Positions 1-8,298 of a stretch of DNA of 49,426 bases are shown here, in pieces. The translations under genes and the position numbers were made by a program. Origin of the DNA: Actinomycetes bacterium. Its GTDB lineage: Bacteria > Actinomycetota > Actinomycetes > Propionibacteriales > Nocardioidaceae. The notes beneath the pieces were generated by a model. That model made no database searches, was not told the origin of the DNA, and saw only the letters and a list, made by a program, of their open reading frames with translations. The stretch's first letter is position 1; each line of letters starts with the position of its first letter. The DNA is taken from NCBI GenBank assembly GCA_023460975.1, contig JAEWOG010000088.1:1-49426 (forward strand). The letters are read 5' to 3'.

Positions 1-256
1 GAGATACTTCGAGTGCTGAGGCTTCGCCCGCGAGCGTGAGTGATCGGAGTTCATATAAGACCGCACCGCGGATCTGCGTGCGGATGGGCTGTTTGAGAAC
101 CGAGGTTCGAGCGCCGATCACACCCGAATCTCGTCGCCCCGAACGAAACCTCCAGAATTCGGAATCTGGTCATATTTCGTGATCTGACCACGCCGCTGCT
201 CGGACGGGTACTTGTCGCATGTGACTTCCATCTTGTCGATCACGACCTAGTAGGGG
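1..256. other. Window edge, mostly unassigned
   Basis: This stretch lies downstream of the vsr-like gene. Apart from a short open reading frame on the minus strand (118-243), I see no gene, RNA or convincing terminator. The other boundary of the accessory island is not visible here, so the island probably continues beyond the window. Confidence 0.5.
118..243 (-). pseudogene. Possible gene remnant, 41 codons
   Basis: A minus-strand frame opens just after an in-frame stop at 247-249, has a GTG at 241-243 and ends in TGA at 118-120. Its translation (rich in D, K, E and R, ending GDEIRV) has a protein-like composition but no family I recognise. It directly follows the Vsr gene and could be the tail of a disrupted accessory gene. 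It could equally be chance, since short open frames are common in GC-rich DNA. Confidence 0.2.
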
Positions 257-781
257 TCAAGTCCCATCTGGATAGCCAGCAGGTTGCCTTGACGACCCGG
301 TTCGGCGTACGGCCGCTTTCGGCGTCTCGGCCTCGAGAGTCGCAGATCGCCGGTCCTCACGAGTTGCCTCTTCGCTCCGTGCCAGATCCAATTCCCTGCG
401 GATTACTTCGATCGCGTCGTCGGTCGACGCGTGCTCCCACACTCTGACCACGCGCCAGCCGGCGGCTGACAGGATCTCGGTCGTCTCCGCGTCCCGTCGC
501 TGGGTCGCCGCGATCTTCTCTTGCCACCACCCTGCGTTGGCTCTTGGTGGCACGAAATGCTCGGGACAGCCGTGCCAGAAACACCCATCCACGAAGACCG
601 CCACCTTCCACCGGGTAAACGCGATGTCGACGCTTCGTCTCGGTTTGCCTGGCACAGGTAGTCCACATCGGTAGCGGAGCCCTTCGCCGAACAGGCGGCG
701 CCTGATCCGAAGCTCGGGTTCGGTGGATTCCCTACGCTGAGCTCTCATGCGGCGCTGCACTTCTGGCGTTGGCGGTTCCAC
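257..781 (-). CDS. Vsr-type (very short patch repair) DNA mismatch endonuclease
   Basis: A 174-residue protein of the Vsr family. In characterised members it nicks next to T:G mismatches that arise when 5-methylcytosine deaminates. Residues 21-75 carry the family signature: a TEPELRIRRRLF segment, Asp52 in VDIAF, and FVDGCFWHGCPEH at 63-75, which supplies the catalytic Asp, His and Cys/His metal ligands. Beyond about residue 135 the tail is charged and unlike the family core, so the protein is slightly longer than the usual 130-150 residues. The start is GTG at 781, 7 bases after the stop of the C5-methyltransferase gene, which suggests translational coupling. Pairing with a C5-methylase is the classical Vsr context: the methylase creates the mutagenic base and Vsr repairs the damage. 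The GTG start and the meaning of the tail are inferences. Confidence 0.88.
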   Translation of the reverse strand: MEPPTPEVQRRMRAQRRESTEPELRIRRRLFGEGLRYRCGLPVPGKPRRSVDIAFTRWKVAVFVDGCFWHGCPEHFVPPRANAGWWQEKIAATQRRDAETTEILSAAGWRVVRVWEHASTDDAIEVIRRELDLARSEEATREDRRSATLEAETPKAAVRRTGSSRQPAGYPDGT

Positions 782-788
782 CTTGGCG

Positions 789-2246
789 TCAGCTCGTCAG
801 GTAGTCGTGGACGACTTTCGCGATCTGGTGCGCAAGCAACGGCGGAACCGCGTTTCCGACTTGATGAAACTGCTGCGTACGTGAGCCACTGAAGTAGTAG
901 TCGTCCGGGAAGCTCTGGAGACGTGCCGCCTCCCGCACGGTGAGACTTCGAGCTTGGACAGGATCCGGGTGGATGAAGTAGTTCCCGTCCTTGGCCAGGT
1001 GGGAAACGACGGTGGTGGATGGCGTTCGCCATCCCTGAACCCTGAACCGGTCCGTGAACGGCGTGTCCTCGCGGCCGACGTTCTTGTGCCGCGGAACCAG
1101 AGGCGCGGGTAGGTCGTTGACGCGTACGCTGACGCCCTCCGCTGAGAGCTTTGCTGCATAGAACGCGTAACGCTGGAGGTCAGCGGGCATGTGACTGCGT
1201 GACTGATGCTGGACGTAGCCGCCGAGTTCATCAGTGTGAGCGCCGACGAACCGGTGATAGAACTGGCTGCCGTTGAGCGACTCTTCCGATGAACGAACGA
1301 ACGGGCCGCCCCACGTCACTGGCGTGCGTCGACGACCGAGCCGATAGCCGGCAAGGTCAAAGCCGATCTGCCTCTGCAAGGCCCAGTCATCCAAGCTGTC
1401 CGCAGTCGTGGGACTGATCCGTGATCGGATCTTCGGTAGCCCGCGGATAGCCTCAGAGACGTTGACCTCCGGTGACTCCTCCAACTGTCTCGTGGCACGA
1501 CCGACCCCGGCCTTGACCCCGAAGAGGATGACTCGATGCCGGCGCTGCGGGATTCCGAACCTCTCGCTCTTGATGACGAATTCTGCTGGTTCGAGGTGAT
1601 CACCGTCCGCAACGAAGGACCGCAGTTCATAGCCTAGGCGTGCGACGTCCTCCCTGATGAGGTCGAAGATCCGGCCGCTCGCATGGGTTGCTGAAAGCAT
1701 CCCTTTGACGTTTTCCATTACGAACACATCGGGTTGGTGCACCTCGATGATGTGCAAGTACTCCTTGTAAAGGACGTGGCGGACATCGTCCTCGAAACCG
1801 GCGATTCGCGATGCTCGCGCCCTGCCGACGAGCGAGTAAAGTTGGCACGGCGGACCGCCCACCAGCACCCATGGATCGTCGCCGGCAATGGCGCTTGCAA
1901 TCTCACGGTCCGACTGACTGCGGGTCGAAGCGTCAAGGGTGAACTCCCAGACGTGGTCAAGGGCCTTTCTCAGGGCCGGACCGAACTCGGAATCCTCCTC
2001 CAAGCGCTTCAGCGCGCCGTCGTTGCGGATGGCGTCGACATACTGCGCCGGCAGACGTTCGTGCGCTTCTGCGACGTCCCGCAGAGCAGCCCTTAGACGG
2101 AGGGTTTGACATGCGATGGGGTCCTTCTCGATCGACTTCACGACCTGGAACGGACGCGATCCATCCTTCACAAAAGAGGCAAAGCCTTCGTTGAGTCCAC
2201 CCGGACCTGCGAACACGTCCACTACACGCAATGTCACCTGAGTCAT
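789..2246 (-). CDS. C5-cytosine DNA methyltransferase (Dcm-like)
   Basis: This gene encodes a DNA (cytosine-5) methyltransferase of about 485 residues that transfers a methyl group from S-adenosylmethionine to cytosine. Motif I (FAGPGG) is at residues 12-17, motif IV (GGPPCQ) contains the catalytic Cys134, and motif VI (ENVKG) is near residue 178. QRRHRVILFGV is motif VIII, and RLQSFPDDYYF and QVGNAVPP near the C terminus are motifs IX and X. An insertion of some 60 residues between motifs I and IV makes it longer than many type II enzymes. I chose ATG 2246, which sits next to an AGGAGGG and only ten residues ahead of motif I. The same frame is open back to a GTG at 2393, but that extension looks non-homologous. 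If ATG 2246 is right, 165 bases separate this gene from its upstream neighbour, room for its own promoter; a TAACTT at 2268-2263 is a possible -10. The target sequence cannot be read from the protein. Confidence 0.93.
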   Translation of the reverse strand: MTQVTLRVVDVFAGPGGLNEGFASFVKDGSRPFQVVKSIEKDPIACQTLRLRAALRDVAEAHERLPAQYVDAIRNDGALKRLEEDSEFGPALRKALDHVWEFTLDASTRSQSDREIASAIAGDDPWVLVGGPPCQLYSLVGRARASRIAGFEDDVRHVLYKEYLHIIEVHQPDVFVMENVKGMLSATHASGRIFDLIREDVARLGYELRSFVADGDHLEPAEFVIKSERFGIPQRRHRVILFGVKAGVGRATRQLEESPEVNVSEAIRGLPKIRSRISPTTADSLDDWALQRQIGFDLAGYRLGRRRTPVTWGGPFVRSSEESLNGSQFYHRFVGAHTDELGGYVQHQSRSHMPADLQRYAFYAAKLSAEGVSVRVNDLPAPLVPRHKNVGREDTPFTDRFRVQGWRTPSTTVVSHLAKDGNYFIHPDPVQARSLTVREAARLQSFPDDYYFSGSRTQQFHQVGNAVPPLLAHQIAKVVHDYLTS

Positions 2247-2302
2247 GCCCTCCTCTCGCGCCAAGTTACCAGGACCGGGTTGCCGCGCCCGCGCTGGCGA
2301 GG

Positions 2303-2322
2303 CGCTGACGCTGTCATCAGCG
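2303..2322. promoter_or_regulatory. Inverted repeat in the methyltransferase leader
   Basis: CGCTGA and TCAGCG are arranged as arms around an 8-base centre, in the gap between the sigma/alpha-CTD-like gene and the methyltransferase ATG. The size and spacing suit an operator or a small hairpin, but there is only one copy and no known regulator to pair with it. Confidence 0.2.
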
Positions 2323-2411
2323 TTTGTGTCGAGCAGGCCCGACAGAAGTCGGCTCGGGAGTGCGTCCGGTCCGATGTGGGACTTCTCGGGCACTGGAGAG
2401 CCGCCTTGGGC

Positions 2412-5240
2412 TCATTCCATCACCGTGAACCCGTGCTCTGCGAGTCGATGAGTGATCCTGGACAGAAGGTGCGGTGCAAAGAGTTTGCGATACGGGCCAG
2501 TTGTCATCTGTGCCTCAACCGTGAGGTCCAATCGACCCAGCTGAAAGAGCGCCACGAAGGCCTCTGTCGGCTCATCCAGCTCGGCGATCAACTCACTCGC
2601 TCTCCGTGGACCGACTGCGGTGACTAACTTCCTCAGCGCGGCGGGGTCGTAACCGATTGAGTGCATCTGAACCAAGGCGTCGACCACGACACGCTCGTAT
2701 TCATGTTCGAGGGTCGCTGGGTTGGGATCGCCTCCAAGACCGGCTTGCAGCGGGTCGACATCACGGTCCTGGCCAGCAGCCCGTTGCTCACCCCCACTGG
2801 ATGAAGCCGGACTGCTACCGCGAACGACCCGGTCGGGCGTGGAGTCCACGTTGAACGCCTCTCCCCCTGCGGCGGCCCCATTCGATGGCTGGCCGGCGAC
2901 ATGGACTCTAGGCACGACGGTTGGGGCGAGCAGGCGGGCGACCAGGGCGGAAACTTCAACGTCGCCCCGCGCCTCCAACGCCGCAACCAGATCTTGGGGT
3001 GCCGTGCCCACAGCTTCGGCCAACCGAGTCCGATCGGCCGCGACCGACCTTGGGAGCGTCGTGAGCCGAGCCAAGTCCCCCACGACATCATCCTGCGTGC
3101 GGGAGCTAATGACTCGGGCCTCCAGTGTCCGTTCAACTGAATTGAACCGGAGAGCCAACTGATCCCCGACCCCAGCCCCGGCGTGGACCACCAGCTCGCG
3201 GATGGACCCAATCTGTGGGCCGGAATGCGTTGTCTCACTCCAAGCCACGGGGATCAGGCCTACTGCGGTCGTCAGCTCCGTCCGATCGCACGGACCGAGA
3301 TCCAGATCAGACGCGATCTCCTGCGGAATGCTTCGCCCACTGCCTCGGAGCATCTCGTTGTCAACGGCAATACACCAGACAGTCATGGGGACGCCGGGTT
3401 GCCGGTACAGCCCGCGGACCTTCCACGGCTTGTCCCTCGCCGTGTACGGGTCACGGCGAGAACGAAGCGCGATGACGTCACCGGTCACCTTGAAAGCCGG
3501 TGCCGCCGCGTACATCCGCACAGAGGCCGGCGAGATCTCGTAGCGTTGCGCCAGCTCGTCCGCCAGATCGTCTAGCTCCATCGGACCACTGCCCAGACGC
3601 TCCAACATGAGCTCGGCCACTCCCCGGTAATGGGAGCCGCCCCACCGTCTCAGACCGATTTTGGTTTTCGTGACTCTCATCATCCGGGGGTTCTCGAGGA
3701 TCCTGTTCCGTGCTGACCGTGATCCGCCCCCGCCGTATGCGGCGATGACCAACTGATCGACATCCTGAGGTTCATCGCGGACCTCGAGGACTGCAATGGC
3801 CTTGTCCACGACCGAACCACCCCACCGAACCAGCTGCCCGTCGACTCGCGAAACACCGAGAATCGAACTTAGGACGAAGTCGATGTGTCGTTCGAGCACG
3901 CCGAAGGACTGCAGGCGCTCGATCAACTCGTACTCGTCCACGACGTAATCGGTGTCGGCCATGATGGGCAACTCATCGACCTTCGGCAGCTCCAGCCCAT
4001 CAAGGACCAGTACCGGATAGATGCTTTCGTATCCCGCCAGCCGAGCGACGAGCAGCCGTTCCTCTGGATCCCAACTCGGGAGTGCTTGCGCCAGTACGGT
4101 GCCCGGCGCATACGCCCCTGCGTGCGCCAGGACACGCTCCGCTGCCCACCTAACGGTGCGCCATGTGGGCAAGGAGGCGAAGCTGGATCGCAGGCGCTCC
4201 AAGCCCTTCGACTCGATCTGCCGCATCCGCTCACGTGTCACACCGAACTCAGAGGCAAGTTCTTGCAGAGTGAGTGGCTCGTTGCTCACAACCCGCCCGA
4301 GCAGGATCCGCGCACGACGCGGATCCTCTGCGAGGAACTCAGCCAACGGTGCCTCGTCAACTGTCGCCGGCAGGTCCGCGGTGAGGAACGCTTGCCAAGC
4401 TTCTCCGACTTCCGCGGGCATAACCTCTGCCGACACTGCTAAGGCCTCGCCCCATGTGGTCGCGCCGGCGACCGAGTTCGCCCAGGCGATGACCGTCTCC
4501 AGATTGGCGCCAAAATTCCGCCTTGGGGATGGCTCATCGGGCTCGGGTGATCCCACTGCGCCGTCGTTCAAGGCGGCAATGGCGGGCGCGGCGTCCGCAA
4601 GCCGTCCTAGGTAATCGAGCAGACGTCGAACCTTGGACGGCCCGAGGCCATGGAAGCCGAGAAGGTCTTGGCGAGTGAGCGCGAGCAGTTCGCCGACGAC
4701 GACGGCGCCGGTTTTGGCGAGCCAGCCGTGCGCAAGGTCATCTCCTGGTTCGAGCCACGCTGCCCTGAGCAGAGGGTCACTCAGCCGCCTCGAAGCGATG
4801 AGGGCGAGGCCGGGGAACTCGCGGCCCAAGCTGCTGGCAGCAGGTCGGCCGTTCCCTTCGGACTGTGTTTCAACCGACGCCAAGGCCTCACGATTCCGAC
4901 TGTCCGCAATGTCATCCGAGTCATCCTTCCGCTCGATAGTGGGTGGGATAGCGAAATCGGATCTCGCGACGTCTGAATGTGGGGCTCGCGGAATCGACGG
5001 CATGGCTTCGCAGACGCGATCGAGGAGCTCGATGACGTCGTCGGCGTTTTGTGCACCAATGTTCGGCAGATCGCAGAGCTCAGATCGGGATAGACGTGCA
5101 ACGCTACCGAGGTTCGTGAAGCCGTCCGCCTTCAAGAGCTCGAGCAAAGTCCATTCCCGGATCGACTGTCGGAACGGGGCGAGTTCCGGCGCATCCAAGG
5201 GCAGCGCCGCGTAGCGGTCAACGCCCGGCGCTGCGTGCAA
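2412..5240 (-). CDS. RNA-polymerase-like DNA-binding protein: alpha-CTD-like, sigma region 4-like and winged-helix-like parts
   Basis: A 942-residue protein inside the island operon with no enzyme motif that I can see. Residues about 31-76 and 170-212 are helix-hairpin-helix segments like the RNA polymerase alpha C-terminal domain (LSRSELCDLPNIG and LTRQDLLGFHGLG). Residues about 305-352 look like sigma-70 region 4 (LQELASEFGVTRERMRQIESKG). The middle part has at least two winged-helix-like segments with a shared pattern, similar to HARE-HTH domains. A Gly/Ser/Ala-rich linker precedes an all-helical C-terminal part. The frame is open upstream to 5420, but that would overlap the AIPR gene by 160 bases. 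TTG at 5240 has a perfect GGAGGTGA six bases upstream, just after the AIPR stop at 5258-5260, so I use TTG. The protein may recruit or block RNA polymerase, or bind DNA for the system. The domain calls are pattern-based and the function is unknown. Confidence 0.72.
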   Translation of the reverse strand: MHAAPGVDRYAALPLDAPELAPFRQSIREWTLLELLKADGFTNLGSVARLSRSELCDLPNIGAQNADDVIELLDRVCEAMPSIPRAPHSDVARSDFAIPPTIERKDDSDDIADSRNREALASVETQSEGNGRPAASSLGREFPGLALIASRRLSDPLLRAAWLEPGDDLAHGWLAKTGAVVVGELLALTRQDLLGFHGLGPSKVRRLLDYLGRLADAAPAIAALNDGAVGSPEPDEPSPRRNFGANLETVIAWANSVAGATTWGEALAVSAEVMPAEVGEAWQAFLTADLPATVDEAPLAEFLAEDPRRARILLGRVVSNEPLTLQELASEFGVTRERMRQIESKGLERLRSSFASLPTWRTVRWAAERVLAHAGAYAPGTVLAQALPSWDPEERLLVARLAGYESIYPVLVLDGLELPKVDELPIMADTDYVVDEYELIERLQSFGVLERHIDFVLSSILGVSRVDGQLVRWGGSVVDKAIAVLEVRDEPQDVDQLVIAAYGGGGSRSARNRILENPRMMRVTKTKIGLRRWGGSHYRGVAELMLERLGSGPMELDDLADELAQRYEISPASVRMYAAAPAFKVTGDVIALRSRRDPYTARDKPWKVRGLYRQPGVPMTVWCIAVDNEMLRGSGRSIPQEIASDLDLGPCDRTELTTAVGLIPVAWSETTHSGPQIGSIRELVVHAGAGVGDQLALRFNSVERTLEARVISSRTQDDVVGDLARLTTLPRSVAADRTRLAEAVGTAPQDLVAALEARGDVEVSALVARLLAPTVVPRVHVAGQPSNGAAAGGEAFNVDSTPDRVVRGSSPASSSGGEQRAAGQDRDVDPLQAGLGGDPNPATLEHEYERVVVDALVQMHSIGYDPAALRKLVTAVGPRRASELIAELDEPTEAFVALFQLGRLDLTVEAQMTTGPYRKLFAPHLLSRITHRLAEHGFTVME

Positions 5241-5257
5241 GTCGTCACCTCCGCCAA

Positions 5258-7306
5258 TCAACGCGCACCCGCGAAGCCCAACCGCTTGGCCTCTTCGAGG
5301 ATCAGCGCGCCTTGGTTCGCCTGCTTTCGCGAAGGCGTCGAACCCGCCTTGACGATCCGCCCAAGACTGAAGGCGAGACTTCGTTGCCAAGACTGCAGGT
5401 TCCCGGTCTGCTTCGCCCACTGACTCAGGGCGAACCAGTCATCGCCTGTGATGGATGTGACCGCCACGAGTGCGGCGCGTTCGTCGTCGCTCAACAATTC
5501 GCCGATACTTGTGTCCGCCGTGGTCTTTGTACGACGGCCACCAGCCATCAGTGACTTCGCCAAGTTGTCGGGCACTTCCCATGCCATCGACAGAACCGTC
5601 TTCCAGCAGTCCTCCTTCTTGGCCCACTCGCTGATGTTCCTGGTCCCGGCACTCTCGAACAAAACTTCGTGGATCCGGGGCGCGAGCTCGAGGATTGCCT
5701 CGGTGAGGGGCGTCGGCAGCTCCTGCGCCCGCCAGATCGTCCTGAGGTCCAAGCGCTGTTCCGTCGCATGTGACAGCTTCGCGAGCGTGTAGGTCACGGT
5801 CTGTGCGCGGTAGCCGCCGAGGTCGAGGCTGCCTACCAACTTCTCCGTCGATCGGAACAGCAACGCCTTCGCGACAAGCAGCTCGAAGTATTCCTGGTCG
5901 GGCTTGAAGGTCGAGCCGCGCCTGTCGATGCGGAGCATGAACTCGCGGAAGTTCTTCTCCGCACCGTAGGAGACGATCCACGGCAGCTGGTCCCACGTGT
6001 TCTCGAACTTCGCGAGGTCGGTCTTGGTGAACTTCTGGTTCAGCGGGTGAACGGCCTTGAACTCACGCTGTTTCGCTGGCGTGCGTTCGCGCGCGTGAGC
6101 GTCCGCGTACTGCCCACGAGCCCTCTCGTAGAACCAGCGGGTCATCCGCGCAGTGCCGCCCTTGCCTGGAGCCCAGACCGATCGCGACAGCTTCTCGACC
6201 TCGACGTGGAACGGGTCATTGGCACTGAAGTCCGCCATGTTGACCTTGTTCTGGCTGTTGGCGAACTGACTGATCCGCGGCACGAGATTCATCAGATGAG
6301 TCGGTTCGACAACTGACAACTTAGCTTGGACGTAGACGTCCGAAAGGTCCTGTTTTCCCTTCACCTTGGCGTAGTGCAGGGAGGCGCTGGTCTGACCTCC
6401 ATTGACGATCTGGAGGTCATGGATCTCGGAGATCCCGATACCGCCCGTTGGAAGCTCGACCACGCCCACCTCTGCCGCGGTCATCGATACGCCGTTGTTG
6501 TAGGCGAGGAAGCTTCGTGGCTCGTCCCTGATCGTCTCTTGGATACCTCGGTTCACCTTGCCCCTCGATTGGAGGAAGGAGCGCACGTTGAGTTCGAGCA
6601 AACGTGGTCCGTGCTCCTCGTAGATTCTCGAGATGAACTCTCCGGGCAACATCGTCAGATAGGCGTCGTAGCGTCCTGGGTCACCCTGGGGGCCCAGGCA
6701 CGGTATGGGCTCTCCCCACATTGCGACCACGTCGATGTGGATGGGCTCCTGGGTTCGTCCGCTTGTCACGAGCTGGTGGAGTCTCGTCGCATCCCACACC
6801 GACAGGTGGACCGGACGCGAGTCGAGCGACCCCGGGGTTGGGACGTTCGTTCGAAGATCCGAGTTCGTCAGGATGACCAAGCGGATTTCGCCAACCTTCG
6901 GCCACGTCTCGGCCACACGCTGAGCCATGTCCCATGCCGAGGACGTCTCCTCCAGTTGCCGCCAAAGGCCGCCGACGGCCTGCTCTAGGAATCCGGTCAT
7001 TCGCCGCACCGCGGCGTCCAACGAGGCCTTCGTGTAAGACTCGAGATCTAGGCCGCCGCGATAGTCGGTCAGAAAAAGCCACAGCGTCGATTCGTCCTCG
7101 CTGAAGGTGAACCCCGACGCCCTGGCCGCTCTGGCCTCGTACATGGCCACGTCTGCGCCGTCGATCTCGCCAGCTTCGCTGAGTACGTCGAACATGTACT
7201 CCGTGAACACCTCCGGGATGCTGCGCTCAGCGCCTTCTTGGGACGCGGCCAGCAACAACTCCTGATGGAGATCGATCATGAATGTAGGGAGGTCACTGGT
7301 GCTCAT
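5258..7306 (-). CDS. AIPR-family protein (abortive infection phage resistance)
   Basis: A 682-residue protein of the AIPR family (Pfam PF10592), named after lactococcal abortive infection proteins. Hallmarks are NVRSFLQ at residues 240-246 followed by VNRGIQETI, YNNGVS at 269-274 and IVNGGQT at 300-306. The N-terminal 200 residues form a mixed alpha/beta part (LVILTNSD, HLSVWDATRLHQLV) of the kind often read as a degenerate nuclease fold. The start ATG at 7306 overlaps the stop of the upstream PD-(D/E)XK gene by 4 bases (ATGA). In related operons AIPR proteins occur with Z1 and GHKL ATPases and a C5-methylase and are thought to be effectors. The biochemical activity is not established. Confidence 0.88.
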   Translation of the reverse strand: MSTSDLPTFMIDLHQELLLAASQEGAERSIPEVFTEYMFDVLSEAGEIDGADVAMYEARAARASGFTFSEDESTLWLFLTDYRGGLDLESYTKASLDAAVRRMTGFLEQAVGGLWRQLEETSSAWDMAQRVAETWPKVGEIRLVILTNSDLRTNVPTPGSLDSRPVHLSVWDATRLHQLVTSGRTQEPIHIDVVAMWGEPIPCLGPQGDPGRYDAYLTMLPGEFISRIYEEHGPRLLELNVRSFLQSRGKVNRGIQETIRDEPRSFLAYNNGVSMTAAEVGVVELPTGGIGISEIHDLQIVNGGQTSASLHYAKVKGKQDLSDVYVQAKLSVVEPTHLMNLVPRISQFANSQNKVNMADFSANDPFHVEVEKLSRSVWAPGKGGTARMTRWFYERARGQYADAHARERTPAKQREFKAVHPLNQKFTKTDLAKFENTWDQLPWIVSYGAEKNFREFMLRIDRRGSTFKPDQEYFELLVAKALLFRSTEKLVGSLDLGGYRAQTVTYTLAKLSHATEQRLDLRTIWRAQELPTPLTEAILELAPRIHEVLFESAGTRNISEWAKKEDCWKTVLSMAWEVPDNLAKSLMAGGRRTKTTADTSIGELLSDDERAALVAVTSITGDDWFALSQWAKQTGNLQSWQRSLAFSLGRIVKAGSTPSRKQANQGALILEEAKRLGFAGAR

Positions 7307-8298
7307 TTCATCGTCCTCAGGTGCGCCACGACCGCGTCTCGCTCGATCAAGTACGGATCCAGAGCGCTTCGTTCAACCAAATAAGTCACACTGCTGATGC
7401 CGATCGGGATCTCGCTGGCGACCAAGCGCGGGAACGCGTCAGAGACTAGGAAGAACTCGACCGAACGAACCTCGTAGCGCTCGGTACGGAACTCCGCATA
7501 CGAGTCGTTCCAGCCATAGCTCAGAAGCTTTCCTTCGAAGAGATGCAACGCAGGGAGCGAGTCGCTCAACTGTTGGCGAACGCCGTTGATCAGGTCAAGG
7601 AGTGTTACGCCGGTGCCGTCCTGGCGCTGGTCGAGCGACACATACGCCACGTAAAGGTCGGTGACACCAACGTGTTCCAATTGACGCTCGGAACTGATCC
7701 TCATGTGTCCGGCGCCGCCGCCGCGGTAGGTCTTAACCTCCACGGCGACGTCGGCGAACTGGAAGTCCTGGAGCGCTGGGTCCGGGCCAGTCCACCCGTA
7801 AGTGGCGGTGGAAGTGCCCAACGTGCCCACGAAGCAGCCACCCAAAAGCGTCAGTTCGCCGAACAGGCCTGCTGCCAGTTCTTCTGAGAACGGTTCACCA
7901 CGCCGCGCGTAGAAATCCTGCCAAGCGAGGACACGCTCGACGATCCGAGTCGCGGCATCGGCGCCAGGGAACGAAGCGAGCGTGTTGACGACATCGGATG
8001 CGAGCTCCGTGAAGAGCGGATCACCCAGTTTCGTCATCGATCGGAGACGCACCTTCGTCCGTTGGGGGTCTGTGGAGTCGACCGTGATATCCAGTCCCTT
8101 TGACTGGCGCCATCTCTTGGGCATGTTAGATGCCAAGCCGAGCACCGATAGCTCGAGTACACGATTCCTACTCGGGCGAATCTCCCCGATGAACACGTCA
8201 TGCGGCAGGTCAGGCAACACTCGGCGCAACACGGCGCCTTCCGGCAGTGGGTCCTCGGCGATCTTCGCCCACAGGGCTGGGTCCAGCACGTCACTCAT
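7303..8298 (-). CDS. PD-(D/E)XK nuclease-like protein (DUF4420 type)
   Basis: A 331-residue protein that resembles the DUF4420 family of putative PD-(D/E)XK nucleases (Pfam PF14390). The candidate active site is visible: Glu148 in GLFGELTLL, Asp178 in LQDFQF, and Glu187-x-Lys189 in VAVEVKTY. This spacing fits a type II-like nuclease core. I chose ATG 8298, which gives an 8-base overlap with the Z1 gene; the frame is open back to 8436, but that stretch is Arg/Ser-rich, lies inside the Z1 gene and looks like a frame shadow. As the only protein of the operon besides Vsr with a complete nuclease motif, it is the best candidate for the cutting subunit, driven by the Z1 and GHKL ATPases. That role is inference. 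Confidence 0.82.
   Translation of the reverse strand: MSDVLDPALWAKIAEDPLPEGAVLRRVLPDLPHDVFIGEIRPSRNRVLELSVLGLASNMPKRWRQSKGLDITVDSTDPQRTKVRLRSMTKLGDPLFTELASDVVNTLASFPGADAATRIVERVLAWQDFYARRGEPFSEELAAGLFGELTLLGGCFVGTLGTSTATYGWTGPDPALQDFQFADVAVEVKTYRGGGAGHMRISSERQLEHVGVTDLYVAYVSLDQRQDGTGVTLLDLINGVRQQLSDSLPALHLFEGKLLSYGWNDSYAEFRTERYEVRSVEFFLVSDAFPRLVASEIPIGISSVTYLVERSALDPYLIERDAVVAHLRTMK

Noticed and set aside
5241..5420. N-terminal 60-residue extension of the RNAP-like protein
   Set aside because: It overlaps AIPR in another frame and has no ribosome binding site, whereas TTG 5240 has a perfect one.
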